Of a stretch of DNA of 64,000 bases, positions 1 through 9,849 are shown piece by piece. The stretch's first letter is position 1. Every line of letters begins with the position of its first letter. The stretch lies in the NCBI GenBank assembly GCA_040880065.1, contig JBBDJE010000031.1, positions 1-64,000 of the forward strand, read 5' to 3'. The notes beneath the pieces were generated by a model that was not told the origin of the DNA, made no database searches, and was given only the letters and a program-made list of their open reading frames with translations. Source of the stretch: Abyssibius sp040880065 (lineage in GTDB: Bacteria; Pseudomonadota; Alphaproteobacteria; Rhodobacterales; Rhodobacteraceae). The position numbers were made by a program, and so were the translations under genes.

Positions 1-3000
1 CGGCGGCTTCGGCCTCGGTGATCTGGCGCACACCGCTTAACGCTAGCGGCGCGCCGCCTAAAGATGCACCCGCCACAGCGGCATCTTGCGCCATGGCATT
101 GGTTGCCAGCAACATCCAGGCCATATCTTGGGTAGAGCGATGGCCGCTGCCATAAAAGCTTGCCCGACGGGCCAGTTCCAAACGGTCAACCGCGGTGGAG
201 TTCACCTCGGCGGCCAAGGTCAGCACGGCCGCCGCATCGCGCGCGTAAGAGCCATAGTCGATGCGCCAGGCTTGATTTTCGGCGCCAAAGCCAAGCACGC
301 GGGCATTGGCAAGGCCGAACATACGGTCGGCGCGCAACTGGTCGCCGTAATAAGCGAGCGCCGTGCCAAGCTGGGCTTGTGCCATAGCCGTGGCAAACTG
401 GGTGGCGCGGTTATCGGCGAAGTAGCGCAAATCGCCGATGCTTGCACGGTTTTCGCGGGCCAGAACCATAATCGCATAGGCAATATCCTGCCCCGCATCC
501 TCAAAGTCGGGCGCGTAATTGATGCGGTTCAGCAGGTTTGCCAAAGCCAGATCAAAGGCCATATCGGGCACATCATAACCAAGGCTGCGCGCGCGCGACA
601 AAAAGTCGGTCACATAGGCATCGAGCCACATATCGCCGGAATCCGGCCGCCATAGCCCGAAACCGCCCGAACTGGACTGGTTGGCAAGCACATCGATCAC
701 GGTATCGGCAATCCGTGCTTGCATGCCTTCCTGCGGGACAAGCTTTAGCGCCTCGGCCACCTCGCCCACATAGAGCAGGGGCAATGCGCGTGAAACAAGC
801 TGTTCCGAGCAGCCATAGGGGTAACGATCGAGTGCCGCCAACAGCCCCGCCGGGTCGAGCGCGGCGAGCGGGCCAACGCTGAGCGTGACCGTGCCGCTGC
901 CCGGGCGGATACCGGCAAATGTGTTGCTATCAATGGTGAAATTGCCGCCATTGGCTGCAAGCCGAATGGGCGTGCGGCGGATGATTTCGGGGTCATTTGC
1001 CAGCACATTCAGGCGCGCTGTTTGCTCTACAACGCGCCCGTCGGGCATGGTCATGACAATGCGCAACGCGCCCAGCCCCGTGCGATCGGCTTTAAGTGGA
1101 ATGATGCGGCTGGCCCGCGCCCCTTGTTCAAGCTCAACGCTGAACTGCGCAGCCCCTTGGGCAACAGCAACGGGGCCGGTGGCGAAAATTTCGACGCCAA
1201 CAGCACCTGTAGGCCCGCTGACATGCGCCAACTCGACCAGCAGGCGCGTGTCATCCCCCGGGGCCATGAAGCGTGGCGTGGTGGTGGTCAGCACGATCGG
1301 GTCGCGCACCAGCACATCCTGGCTGGCCTGGCCAACGCCCTGCGCGCCCCAGACAACCGCCATAACCCGCACGGCACCATTAAAGGCCGGAAGCTCGAAG
1401 CTGACCGTGGCTGTGCCATCGGCTGCGATGCTGACCGGCCCGCTGAACCTCGCCAAAAGCTCTTGTGTTGGCGGCGGGGTGTTGGTGCGGGTATTGGCAC
1501 TGTCACCACCGCTGCGAATGGCGGCACGGCTGGCGGCGCTGGCGTCTATCAGCCGCCCGTAAATGTCGCGCAGCTCCATCCCCAGCGCACGTTGGCCGAA
1601 ATAGTGTGCCTCAGGGTCGGGCGATTTGAAGCCGGTAATGTTCAAAATGCCGATATCGACCACCGAAACCGTCGCCCAAACCTGCTGGCCGGGTTGCAGG
1701 TTGCCGACATTCAGCCCCACATTGAGCGGGCCGCGCGGCTCGGTCGTATCGGGCAGGTCAAGCGACAAATCAAGCGCGCGGTCCTGCGGGTTTACCGCCG
1801 CATGGGCAAGGCCAAGCGCGCGGGCCGGATTATGGCCCGCATCGGCATTGCCGGGGCGGATGAGCGAGGCGATGACATAAGCGCCGCTGCCCCATTCATC
1901 GGTCACAGGCAGGGTGATCTCGGTTTCGCCCGCCGTGACCTCTATCGCCTGCATGGAGATGAGCCGGTCTGTCACCACGCGCACGAGCGCCACGCCATCC
2001 ATGCGCGCATCCATCCGCAATACGGCACTATCGCCGGGGGCGTAGCCGGGCTGGTCAAGCGCGACCTGAAGCAGGTCTGGCGTGTCGGAACTGCCATCAG
2101 CCCCCCACCAGCCGACATAAAAGCTGTGGGTGCTTGGCAGGATCTCGCCACCCTGCGCGTTGATGCGCAGCTCGTAACGGCCCCATTCGACGGGGTGCTC
2201 GATACGGGCCTTGCCATCGGCGCCGGTTGTCAGCGTGCCGGCCCCAACGCGGGTGCGCGTTGTCACCGGTTCCCAGCGCCAGTTGCCATCATGGGAATAC
2301 CACTGGTAGCGGCGGTTCACGCGGTTCAGCACCCATGCCAGCGGTGCCTCGGCGCGCGGGGTAAGATCGGCATTGATGCTGACGATATCAAAGGCGGCAT
2401 TTTCGTTTTCGCCAAGGTTCCAGTCAAACAGCGGCTTGATGCCGATACCCGGCTCGGAGGGGAGTAGCGGGCGGGTCAGCGTGCGCTCAACCGGGCGCCC
2501 GGAGCCATCGGCCATGCGCAAGGTCACGCGCATTTCCAGCGGACGGCTGGTTTGTTCCATATCCGGCAAGGCAAGGAAAATTTGCGCCGCACCCGCCGCA
2601 TCGGTTGCGGGCAGGTCATAGAGCCCGTCGCCGCTGGGGATGAACGGGTCATCTTCCAGCCCGAAATGATAACCGTCATAGCCGGGGTGGCTGGAGGTGG
2701 TCTCGACCTCGATTGACCCTTCGATCGACAGGCCAGCCCCCGGTGCGCCGTAAAGGTAGCGCGCGGCAATATCAAGCGGCGGCAGGCTAAGGGCGTCAAG
2801 CGCGCCTTCGGGCAGGGCCATGGTAAAGTCGATCCGCTCGGGAATGAAGTCCTCGACCAAAAAGCGGGTGGAAGAGAGCCGCGGGCCGTTCGGGTCGGCA
2901 TAGAGGTGCATTTGCCAGCCCCCGCGCTGGGCGCTGGCGGGGATGGCAAGGTCAAGAATATGGCCGCCACCGCCAAGGTCGGCCAGCAGATGGCGCGAAA

Positions 3001-4918
3001 ATTCCACCCCGTCGGGGCGGTGGATAATGGCGGTCAACGGTAGGCCTTCAAGCGCCTTTGCAGCACTGTCGCGCGCCAGAATCGTGGCGTGAACCGTTTC
3101 ACCGGCGCGGTAAATGCCTCGGTCGGTTGTGGTGAAAATATCTATCGGGCCGGGGGCGGCGCGGCCTGCAACGCCGCGGTCCGACAGATCAAAACCGCCA
3201 TCGCTCATGTCGAGCCATGCGAAATCATCGGCAGCGGCCAGTGTAAGCATGCTCGGGGCCATGCCGCCGGTGCCTGCCAGATAGCCGGGGTCGATACGCG
3301 CATAGCCAGCGGCATCGGTGGTGGCTTCGGCCAGAACCTCGTTGTTTACCGCCAATAGCTGCAGGGTTACATCCGGTTTGGGTTCAGCACTGGCAAGGCT
3401 GCGCACAAACACATGCAGACCGTCGCCGCCTTGCATGGTTTCAACACCCAGATCGCTGACGATGAACCATTGCGTGGCGGCGGCTTCCCAGCTTTCTGTG
3501 GTTTCGGGAATGCGTGCGGTAATGGCATAAACACCCGGCTCCAGCGCGGGCAGGAAGGCCGAGACCGGCAGGCCGGTGGTGACATCGGCATTAAGGTCGG
3601 TTTGCAGATCGGCCTGACCTTCCCAAAGGGCTGCGCCCAATCGCTCGGCAATGTCGGATTCCTCATATTCGCTCATTGCCTGGCCAACATTGCCACGGCG
3701 GATGGCGGTGATCAGCCCGCGCTCGCCCACGCGAAACAGCCGCAACGCGACCAATGGCGCGTTGATGGAAACGATCGGCAGTGCCGCATCATCGGTTTTG
3801 GGCAGCACATAGGCGCGGCCGGGGAAGTAGACCATGGCATCGCGGTCGCGCACATAAAGCTCTATATCAACGCTTTTTGTCAGCACCTCGCCATCGGCGG
3901 CAGGCAGGCCCGCGCGGATGGTCAGATCATAGGTTTCACCATGGCGCGCACCATCAAGGCAGAGCTGGTTTTGCTCGACCTCGACCGGCAATTCAGCGCC
4001 CTGCATGCGCACAAATGGCGCGTAATCTACGCCGGTTTGCGCCAGCGGGTCGGAAAAGGTAAGGCAAATGCGCGGTTGTTCGGCGTTATTGTCGACCTGA
4101 TGTTCGACAATGCGAAAGCCGAACAGGCCGATGGCGCGTTGCAAAGCCGTATCAACCGCCTCGCTTGGGGCAAGGCCAAGGGCGGTGCGCAGCAATGTGA
4201 TGGACTGGCGCCCGTAATTGGCCTGCTCCAGTCGGCTGGCCAGTTTCACCAGAATATCGGCGCGCATATCGGCCACAGAACTGCGAAAATAGGCGTTGAT
4301 CAGCGCCGAAGTGCCAATCAGCCGGTCGTCGCTTTTTGTAGAACGCAGCATTGTATCGCCAAAGGCGAGCCACAGGCCGGCATCATCAGACTGGGCGAGC
4401 GCGCGCTGCATGTAAAAGGCGTAACTGTCAAAATCGGAGGTGCCGCGCGCCTCATCGGCCAGCGACAGAAGGGCGGAAACCGGCATTTCATTGGCGCGGT
4501 AGGCCTGGCCAAGGCTGGTGGCCTGAGTGAGGGCACGGTCCATCCAGAAGCGCGGCAGGGTGGCAAGATCGTCCTGCCTGCTGCGTGCAAGGCTGAGTGC
4601 TTGCGGGCTGGCGCGGGAAACACGGTAGGACACAGCGCCGTTGAACGGTTCGGCAAGGCTGCCATCGGTTTTTAAAAAACAGGCATTGGCCGAGGTATTA
4701 TAAGTGACCGCGTTGCAGGATTGCTCGGCAGCGCAGGCGTTCAGGCAAATCTCGACCGAAGTATCGCGCAGTATTCGAATATCATTTCCGGGCAGATCGG
4801 TGGCCTGCATCCGGTTGAACTGTTCGGTGGGGATGTAAAGCGGCTGGGCAAGTCCAGCACTGGCGCAAAATGTAAAAACGAGGGCGGCAAAGAGATTGTT
4901 ACGGGTGAAACGGGTCAT
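1..4918 (-). CDS. Alpha-2-macroglobulin family protein with N-terminal PAN domain (3' end outside window)
   Basis: A large secreted alpha-2-macroglobulin-like protein, of which about 1,639 residues are visible; the C-terminus lies beyond the left edge. It starts at an ATG at 4918 with a Sec signal peptide (basic MTRFTRNN, hydrophobic core, likely cleavage after AGLA). Cysteines at about residues 58, 62, 68 and 80 form a PAN/apple-like module. Macroglobulin-type beta domains follow. A thioester motif CSEQ lies at about residue 1370 (bases 800-811) within PYGCSEQ, then the helical thioester-domain region. The family traps proteases covalently in the periplasm and often pairs with penicillin-binding protein 1C, which would lie off the window. 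No lipobox is seen, so it is probably soluble or differently anchored. Family assignment is secure; substrate unknown. Confidence 0.93.
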   Translation of the reverse strand, partial: MTRFTRNNLFAALVFTFCASAGLAQPLYIPTEQFNRMQATDLPGNDIRILRDTSVEICLNACAAEQSCNAVTYNTSANACFLKTDGSLAEPFNGAVSYRVSRASPQALSLARSRQDDLATLPRFWMDRALTQATSLGQAYRANEMPVSALLSLADEARGTSDFDSYAFYMQRALAQSDDAGLWLAFGDTMLRSTKSDDRLIGTSALINAYFRSSVADMRADILVKLASRLEQANYGRQSITLLRTALGLAPSEAVDTALQRAIGLFGFRIVEHQVDNNAEQPRICLTFSDPLAQTGVDYAPFVRMQGAELPVEVEQNQLCLDGARHGETYDLTIRAGLPAADGEVLTKSVDIELYVRDRDAMVYFPGRAYVLPKTDDAALPIVSINAPLVALRLFRVGERGLITAIRRGNVGQAMSEYEESDIAERLGAALWEGQADLQTDLNADVTTGLPVSAFLPALEPGVYAITARIPETTESWEAAATQWFIVSDLGVETMQGGDGLHVFVRSLASAEPKPDVTLQLLAVNNEVLAEATTDAAGYARIDPGYLAGTGGMAPSMLTLAAADDFAWLDMSDGGFDLSDRGVAGRAAPGPIDIFTTTDRGIYRAGETVHATILARDSAAKALEGLPLTAIIHRPDGVEFSRHLLADLGGGGHILDLAIPASAQRGGWQMHLYADPNGPRLSSTRFLVEDFIPERIDFTMALPEGALDALSLPPLDIAARYLYGAPGAGLSIEGSIEVETTSSHPGYDGYHFGLEDDPFIPSGDGLYDLPATDAAGAAQIFLALPDMEQTSRPLEMRVTLRMADGSGRPVERTLTRPLLPSEPGIGIKPLFDWNLGENENAAFDIVSINADLTPRAEAPLAWVLNRVNRRYQWYSHDGNWRWEPVTTRTRVGAGTLTTGADGKARIEHPVEWGRYELRINAQGGEILPSTHSFYVGWWGADGSSDTPDLLQVALDQPGYAPGDSAVLRMDARMDGVALVRVVTDRLISMQAIEVTAGETEITLPVTDEWGSGAYVIASLIRPGNADAGHNPARALGLAHAAVNPQDRALDLSLDLPDTTEPRGPLNVGLNVGNLQPGQQVWATVSVVDIGILNITGFKSPDPEAHYFGQRALGMELRDIYGRLIDASAASRAAIRSGGDSANTRTNTPPPTQELLARFSGPVSIAADGTATVSFELPAFNGAVRVMAVVWGAQGVGQASQDVLVRDPIVLTTTTPRFMAPGDDTRLLVELAHVSGPTGAVGVEIFATGPVAVAQGAAQFSVELEQGARASRIIPLKADRTGLGALRIVMTMPDGRVVEQTARLNVLANDPEIIRRTPIRLAANGGNFTIDSNTFAGIRPGSGTVTLSVGPLAALDPAGLLAALDRYPYGCSEQLVSRALPLLYVGEVAEALKLVPQEGMQARIADTVIDVLANQSSSGGFGLWRPDSGDMWLDAYVTDFLSRARSLGYDVPDMAFDLALANLLNRINYAPDFEDAGQDIAYAIMVLARENRASIGDLRYFADNRATQFATAMAQAQLGTALAYYGDQLRADRMFGLANARVLGFGAENQAWRIDYGSYARDAAAVLTLAAEVNSTAVDRLELARRASFYGSGHRSTQDMAWMLLATNAMAQDAAVAGASLGGAPLALSGVRQITEAEAA

Positions 4919-5059
4919 CACACTATCCAGATTTTGGGTTCAATCCGCGCAGCCTAGCAGCGGTGCATGATTCCCAAAAGCCTGTTGCGCGGTATATTTG
5001 TGGTTGAGCAGCTAAACAGCGCAATCGCCGCTCTTTGCACCGCCCGCTTGCCAACTGCC

Positions 5060-5554
5060 TTAAAGTGGTCGGGCGCGGGTAGAGGCGAGCGTGTAGTTAT
5101 AGCGCAGCACACCGGCTACTGCAGGCAGGTTGCGCAGCATGAACACGGCACGAAAGCTGCGCAACTGCTGGGGGGGCACGGTCACGCGCGCGGTGCCGTC
5201 ATCATCGCCAATGACGATGCATTCCACGACCGGGCTATCAACCAAAGGGCAATCAAGCGCGCGCAGCACGAGGTTCATTACCAGAAGCTCCGCGCCATCT
5301 GCAAGGTTGTGCACTTGCCCGACCATGGTTACAAAACGCGGCTCGACCAGAAATTCGACATCGCGCAGCGCCAGATTATCGGGGTCAATCGCAGAGATCT
5401 GGGTTTTTTCGGTGGGCTCGCTCAAAGAGAAATAGGTGCCAAAGACCGCAACAACCACCACAAGCGCGCCCGCAATGCCAAGCCGGTATTCCGGAAACCG
5501 CCAAAGCACAGCAACCGTCAACGCAAGCGCAAGAAATATAAGTGCAATTGGCAT
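5060..5554 (-). CDS. Small membrane-anchored protein of unknown function
   Basis: A 164-residue protein with two hydrophobic segments at about residues 2-18 and 25-43, followed by a roughly 115-residue extracytoplasmic domain rich in beta-branched residues. The C-terminal part resembles a small immunoglobulin-like, transport-associated fold in spacing of hydrophobic strands, but I recognise no family motif. It lies between galE and the macroglobulin gene, all on the minus strand, 53 bp after galE, so co-transcription with galE is plausible. Codon use matches its neighbours, which supports a real gene. Function not assigned. Confidence 0.75.
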   Translation of the reverse strand: MPIALIFLALALTVAVLWRFPEYRLGIAGALVVVVAVFGTYFSLSEPTEKTQISAIDPDNLALRDVEFLVEPRFVTMVGQVHNLADGAELLVMNLVLRALDCPLVDSPVVECIVIGDDDGTARVTVPPQQLRSFRAVFMLRNLPAVAGVLRYNYTLASTRARPL

Positions 5555-5607
5555 TTTCTGTTTTCCTTTTTATGTGATGTGGCGCTTGGTTGGCGTTTTG
5601 GCAAGGG

Positions 5608-6636
5608 CTAGTTGCTGTTATAGCCCTGCGGGTTTTTTTGTTGCCACGCCCAATGATCGGCACACATTTGTGCCAGATCGTGCCGCGCGCGCCAGCCGAG
5701 CAGCCGCGCGGCCTCTTGCGGGTTGGCGAAATACGACGGCACATCGCCTGCGCGGCGCGGCGCAATCTGGTGGGCAATGTCAAAGCCGCAGGTTTCTTGC
5801 CACTGCGTCAGAACCTGCAACACCGAATAGGCCCGCCCGGTGCCAAGGTTCAAGGCTGGGCAGTCGCCCGGCTTTGCGCTGTTCAGAAGGTGATTCACGG
5901 CGGCAACATGGCCTTCGGCAAGGTCGCAAACGTGAATATAGTCGCGCTCGCAACTGCCATCGGCGGTGGGGTAGTCATTGCCGAAAACGTTTAGAATTTG
6001 CCGCCGTTTGCCGGCGACCTGCGCGATATAGGGAAAGAGGTTTGCGGGCTCACCCGTCGGGTCTTCGCCAATTTCGCCCGACGGATGCGCGCCTACCGGG
6101 TTGAAGTAGCGCAGGTTGATCGCCCGCCAGCCATGGGCACGCGCAAAGCCTGCCAGCATGTATTCCACCGCCAGTTTGCTGGTGGCATAGGGGCTTTCGG
6201 GGCGCAGGGCGGCGGCTTCGGTCAGGGGTACAAATTCCGGCACGCCATAAACCGTGGCGGTTGATGAAAATACCGCGCGCGCAACACCCGCCCGCTGCAT
6301 TGCCGAAAACAACGCAAGTGAGCCTTGGGTGTTGACTTCGAAATATTTTTGCGGGTCGGCGACGGATTCACCCACGGCTTTGACACCGGCCAGATGCAGC
6401 ACACAGTCTATCGGGTGCATGGCGAAAATCTGGTCGAGCAAGTCGCCATCACGCACATCGCCGCGAATAAGCTGCACGGGCTGGCCTGCAATTTCGCCCA
6501 CGCGTGCCAGCGCTGTGGCAGAGGCGTTGGACAGATCGTCGAGCACCACAACCTTGTGGCCGTTTTTTAGCAGCGCCACCAATGTATGGCTGCCAATATA
6601 CCCCGCCCCGCCAGTGACCAAAATCGTGCTTTGCAT
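5608..6636 (-). CDS. galE: UDP-glucose 4-epimerase
   Basis: Interconverts UDP-glucose and UDP-galactose for exopolysaccharide or LPS sugar supply; cytoplasmic and NAD-dependent. The 342-residue length is typical. The N-terminal NAD-binding motif TGGAGYIGSH, the catalytic STATVYG serine/threonine region, the YATSK Tyr-x3-Lys pair and the NLRYFNPVGAHPSG segment are all present. I chose the ATG at 6636 because the protein then begins MQSTILVTGG and an AGGA box lies just upstream; a longer in-frame extension to 6681 lacks support. It is divergent from dctB across about 115 bp. Confidence 0.95.
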   Translation of the reverse strand: MQSTILVTGGAGYIGSHTLVALLKNGHKVVVLDDLSNASATALARVGEIAGQPVQLIRGDVRDGDLLDQIFAMHPIDCVLHLAGVKAVGESVADPQKYFEVNTQGSLALFSAMQRAGVARAVFSSTATVYGVPEFVPLTEAAALRPESPYATSKLAVEYMLAGFARAHGWRAINLRYFNPVGAHPSGEIGEDPTGEPANLFPYIAQVAGKRRQILNVFGNDYPTADGSCERDYIHVCDLAEGHVAAVNHLLNSAKPGDCPALNLGTGRAYSVLQVLTQWQETCGFDIAHQIAPRRAGDVPSYFANPQEAARLLGWRARHDLAQMCADHWAWQQKNPQGYNSN

Positions 6637-6751
6637 CGTATTCCTTTCACGTTGCCTTGCCGATAACCGATTTCGCGCCACGCGGCAACATTGCGCCTTG
6701 CCAAGTGCTGCGCTGCACGGTCAACTTGCTAAAACGGGAGGAGCTTATTTG

Positions 6752-8485
6752 GTGTTCCGGCGCATTCTTCTTGCGGCGAGCTTGCTTGCATTATGCATTG
6801 CGGCCGGTTTTTTGGGCTGGCAGCGCGCCTATGATCTGGGTGTGGCGGAATTGCGCAGCCGTGGTGCTACCGAAATGCAGCTTTATATGGAAACGACGCG
6901 CGGGCGGTTGAACCAATACCGCGCCCTTGCGGCGGTTTATGCCCGTGACCCGCTTGTGCGCGCTGCTGTTGAAGGGGGCGCAGATGGCCCCGACATTGCC
7001 CCGCTGAACCGCAGGCTGGAATACTGGAACGCGATGAGCGGTTCTGCTGATACCTATGTGCTTGATCGTGACGGGCTGACCATCGCCGCATCAAACTGGG
7101 CGCAGGCGGATAGTTTTGTCGGCAATAACTTCGCCTTCCGCCCCTATTACCAAATGGCGATTACCGGCCAGTTGGGGCGGTTTTTCGGGCTGGGCACAAC
7201 ATCGGGCGTGCGCGGTTATTACTTTGCCTTCCCCATTCATCGCCCCGGCGAAATTACCGGCGCGGCGGTGGTCAAGGTTTCGGTTGCGCGGATCGAGCGC
7301 GAATTGGCCCCCGAAGGTGCGACGGTGTTTTTTACCGATAGGGCGGGTGTGATCATCATCTCGAATGACCCGGACTTGCGGCTGCGCGCGCTTGGCCCCA
7401 TCGCCCCGGCCCATGCCGAGGCTATATTGCGTGACCGCCAGTTTGACCTTGGCCAGATTGCGCCGATTGATGCGGGACTGTTTGACGGGCAGTTGCATTT
7501 GCGCCAGCCCATGGTGCCGGAAGGCTGGACACTGCATGTGGTCAAATCGCTGGCGCTGGTGCGCGCACAGGCTTGGGGGGCGGCGCTGCTGGCAGGTGCC
7601 GTGGGGCTGATCATCGGGCTGGTTGCCGTGGTTATATTGCAACGCCGCGCGCGTCTGCTGGAACGGTTGGAGGTGCGGGCCAGTGCCGCGCAGGTGTTGG
7701 AAGCGCAGGTCGCCGCGCGCACCGCCGATTTGACGCGCGCCAATGAAAACCTGCAGCGTGCGCAGGCCGATCTTGTGCAAGCGGCCAAGCTGGCCGCGCT
7801 TGGCCAGATGTCGGCGGCGCTCAGCCACGAGTTCAACCAACCGCTGACCGCCATTCGCACCTATACCGATAATGCGCTGGCGTTTTTAGGTATTGGCAAA
7901 CGCGAATATGCCGAAGAAAACCTGAAGCGCGTGCTGCGCCTGACCGAGCGCATGGCCGAACTTTCGCGCCACCTTATCGGCTTTGCGCGCAAGCCGCGTG
8001 AAACCGTGCGCCCCACGCGCCTGTCGGATGTGATCGACGAGACTTTGTCGCTGATGCGCGGCAGGATCGAGCGGGCCGACGCGAAGATCAGTGTTACCAA
8101 TATCGGGGAACTGGTGGTCATGGGCGGGCAGGTGCGCTTGCAACATGTGATGATGAACCTGCTTGGCAACGCGCTGGATGCAGCCCTTGGCGCAGGGCGC
8201 ATGCCCGAAATTGCCATTGCCGCCAGCGTTGAGGGCGGCAATGTGCTTATCACCGTTGATGATAACGGGCCGGGCATTGCGCCTGATCTGGCCGAAAAGG
8301 TGTTTGATCCGTTCTTTTCCACCAAGGAAGTGGGGCAGGGGCTTGGGCTTGGCCTGTCGATCTCGTTCAACATCATGTGCGATTTTGGCGGCACGATTGA
8401 AGTAAGCCGTAACGCCAATGGCGGCGCGCGCTTCACGCTTGGCCTGCCGCATGTGGACCGTGCCAACATAAAGGCCGCCGAATGA
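6752..8485 (+). CDS. dctB: C4-dicarboxylate sensor histidine kinase DctB
   Basis: Membrane sensor kinase of about 577 residues. A short cytoplasmic start leads into TM1 (about residues 5-24), then a periplasmic double-PAS/Cache-type sensing region, TM2 (about 273-297), a coiled linker, HisKA with SHEFNQPLTAIRT (phospho-acceptor His about 359), and a complete HATPase with N-box NLLGNALDAA, DDNGPGIAP and GQGLGLGLS. FNQP at the H-box is typical of DctB/NtrB-like kinases. The GTG at 6752 is preceded by GGGAGGAG at 6736-6743; a TTG three bases earlier is possible. The stop overlaps the dctD start (ATGA). Context (dctD, dctPQM) supports dicarboxylate sensing. Confidence 0.9.
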   Translation: MFRRILLAASLLALCIAAGFLGWQRAYDLGVAELRSRGATEMQLYMETTRGRLNQYRALAAVYARDPLVRAAVEGGADGPDIAPLNRRLEYWNAMSGSADTYVLDRDGLTIAASNWAQADSFVGNNFAFRPYYQMAITGQLGRFFGLGTTSGVRGYYFAFPIHRPGEITGAAVVKVSVARIERELAPEGATVFFTDRAGVIIISNDPDLRLRALGPIAPAHAEAILRDRQFDLGQIAPIDAGLFDGQLHLRQPMVPEGWTLHVVKSLALVRAQAWGAALLAGAVGLIIGLVAVVILQRRARLLERLEVRASAAQVLEAQVAARTADLTRANENLQRAQADLVQAAKLAALGQMSAALSHEFNQPLTAIRTYTDNALAFLGIGKREYAEENLKRVLRLTERMAELSRHLIGFARKPRETVRPTRLSDVIDETLSLMRGRIERADAKISVTNIGELVVMGGQVRLQHVMMNLLGNALDAALGAGRMPEIAIAASVEGGNVLITVDDNGPGIAPDLAEKVFDPFFSTKEVGQGLGLGLSISFNIMCDFGGTIEVSRNANGGARFTLGLPHVDRANIKAAE

Positions 8486-9798
8486 AGGTTCTGCTGATAG
8501 ATGACGAGGAAGACATTCGTGCCGCCCTGACTCAGACGCTGGAGCTGGCCGGTTTTACAGTAACCGCCTGCGCGCGCGCCGAACGCGCGCTGGAACTGGT
8601 CAATGACGAGTTTGACGGTGTTGTCGTATCCGATATTCGTATGCCGCGCATGGATGGCATGGCGCTGCTGGAAGCGATTGGCGCGCGCGATGCCGAACTG
8701 CCCGTGGTGCTGATTACCGGCAATGCCGATGTTGCACTTGCGGTGGCCGCAATGCGCGCCGGTGCGCATGATTTCATTGAAAAACCGTTCGAGCCTGCGC
8801 GGTTGGTGGAAATTGCCCGTCGCGCCATTGCCCTGCGCAAGCTTACACTGGAAAACCGCAGCCTGCGCCGTGTGCTTGATGGCGATGATATACTTGCAAC
8901 GCGCATAAAGGGGCGCAGCCCCGAAATCATCGACCTGCGCCGCCAGATTACGCTGCTGGCCCGCCATGATACCGATGTGCTGATCGAGGGTGATACCGGC
9001 ACCGGCAAGGAACTTGTCGCACGCGCACTGCACGACCTTTCTGCGCGGGCGGCGCAACCTTTCGTGGCGGTTAATCTTGCCTCGCTTCCGGCGGCGAGTA
9101 TCGAATCCGAGTTGTTTGGCCATGTGGCGGGTGCCTTTTCCGGCGCGCTGCGCGAGCGTCGGGGGCGGTTTGAGCATGCACGCGGTGGCACGCTTTATCT
9201 TGATGAAATCGGCGCATTGCCCGCCGCCTTGCAGGTGAAACTGCTGCGGGTGGTCGAGGAACGTGCCATTACCCCGCTTGGTGCCAATGACAGTGTTGCG
9301 CTCGATGTGCGCTTTCTGGCCAGCTCAAACAGGCCGCTTGCGGCGCTGGAAAGCTTCCGGCGCGACCTGCTCTACCGGATCAATCCTGCCAGCCTGCATG
9401 TGCCGCCCCTTGCGGCACGGCGTGGCGATATTCCGCTGTTGTTCCGCCATTTTTTAACGCTTGCCGCCGCGCGCTCCGGACTGTCCGTTCCCGACATTGC
9501 GGCCGAAACACTGATGGCGCTGTCAGCGCGCGACTGGCCCGGCAATGTGCGCGAACTGGCGAATGAGGCTGAACGCTTCGTGATGGGCCTGCAAAAAACC
9601 GGCGACACGACACCGCTGACGCTTGCGCAAAGAATGGAAGCCTTCGAGCATGCCCAGATTGCCGCCGCCCTGTCGGCCCATCATGGTGCGCTGCGCGAAA
9701 CCTACGAATCATTGGGGCTGGCGCGCAAATCGCTTTACGAAAAAATGCAGAAATACGGGCTGAAGCGCGAAGACTTTGGCAGCGACCAGCCCGGTTAG
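8482..9798 (+). CDS. dctD: C4-dicarboxylate transport response regulator DctD (NtrC family)
   Basis: A 438-residue response regulator and bacterial enhancer-binding protein. Receiver domain at 1-120 with acidic pair near the start and phospho-acceptor Asp51 in SDIRMP. AAA+ domain at about 145-380 with Walker A GDTGTGKE (about 170-177), Walker B GTLYLDEIG and the sigma-54 contact loop reading GAFSGA (217-222) instead of the usual GAFTGA. A Fis-type helix-turn-helix occupies about 395-435. It overlaps dctB by four bases, so the pair is translationally coupled. The Thr-to-Ser change in the loop is conservative; it should activate the downstream dctPQM genes through sigma-54. Confidence 0.92.
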   Translation: MKVLLIDDEEDIRAALTQTLELAGFTVTACARAERALELVNDEFDGVVVSDIRMPRMDGMALLEAIGARDAELPVVLITGNADVALAVAAMRAGAHDFIEKPFEPARLVEIARRAIALRKLTLENRSLRRVLDGDDILATRIKGRSPEIIDLRRQITLLARHDTDVLIEGDTGTGKELVARALHDLSARAAQPFVAVNLASLPAASIESELFGHVAGAFSGALRERRGRFEHARGGTLYLDEIGALPAALQVKLLRVVEERAITPLGANDSVALDVRFLASSNRPLAALESFRRDLLYRINPASLHVPPLAARRGDIPLLFRHFLTLAAARSGLSVPDIAAETLMALSARDWPGNVRELANEAERFVMGLQKTGDTTPLTLAQRMEAFEHAQIAAALSAHHGALRETYESLGLARKSLYEKMQKYGLKREDFGSDQPG

Positions 9799-9805
9799 CG
9801 CCGCG

Positions 9806-9825
9806 ATGGGTGGCAATCCACCCAT
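9806..9825. promoter_or_regulatory. Perfect 8-bp inverted repeat after dctD, upstream of dctP
   Basis: ATGGGTGG at 9806-9813 is mirrored exactly by CCACCCAT at 9818-9825 around a CAAT loop. It begins seven bases after the dctD stop and lies about 25 bases upstream of the candidate sigma-54 promoter. It could be a dctBD terminator (no T-run follows) or an operator/upstream activating site for DctD. Confidence 0.45.
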
Positions 9826-9849
9826 TTGAACTGCGCCAATGGGGGGCAG

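Noticed and set aside
1022..2467. A long open frame on the plus strand inside the macroglobulin gene
   Set aside because: It is antisense to a clear alpha-2-macroglobulin coding sequence; its translation is rich in Arg/His/Gly and has no recognisable domain.
3413..4675. A 420-codon plus-strand frame inside the macroglobulin gene
   Set aside because: Antisense shadow created by high GC at third positions of the real gene; no ribosome-binding site or motif.
6254..6751. N-terminal extension of DctB overlapping galE
   Set aside because: The added segment is antisense to galE, and a good ribosome-binding site with a GTG at 6752 gives the expected membrane start.
7861..9177. A 438-codon minus-strand frame across dctB/dctD
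   Set aside because: Lies opposite two genes with complete, ordered kinase and regulator motifs; composition is typical of an antisense shadow.
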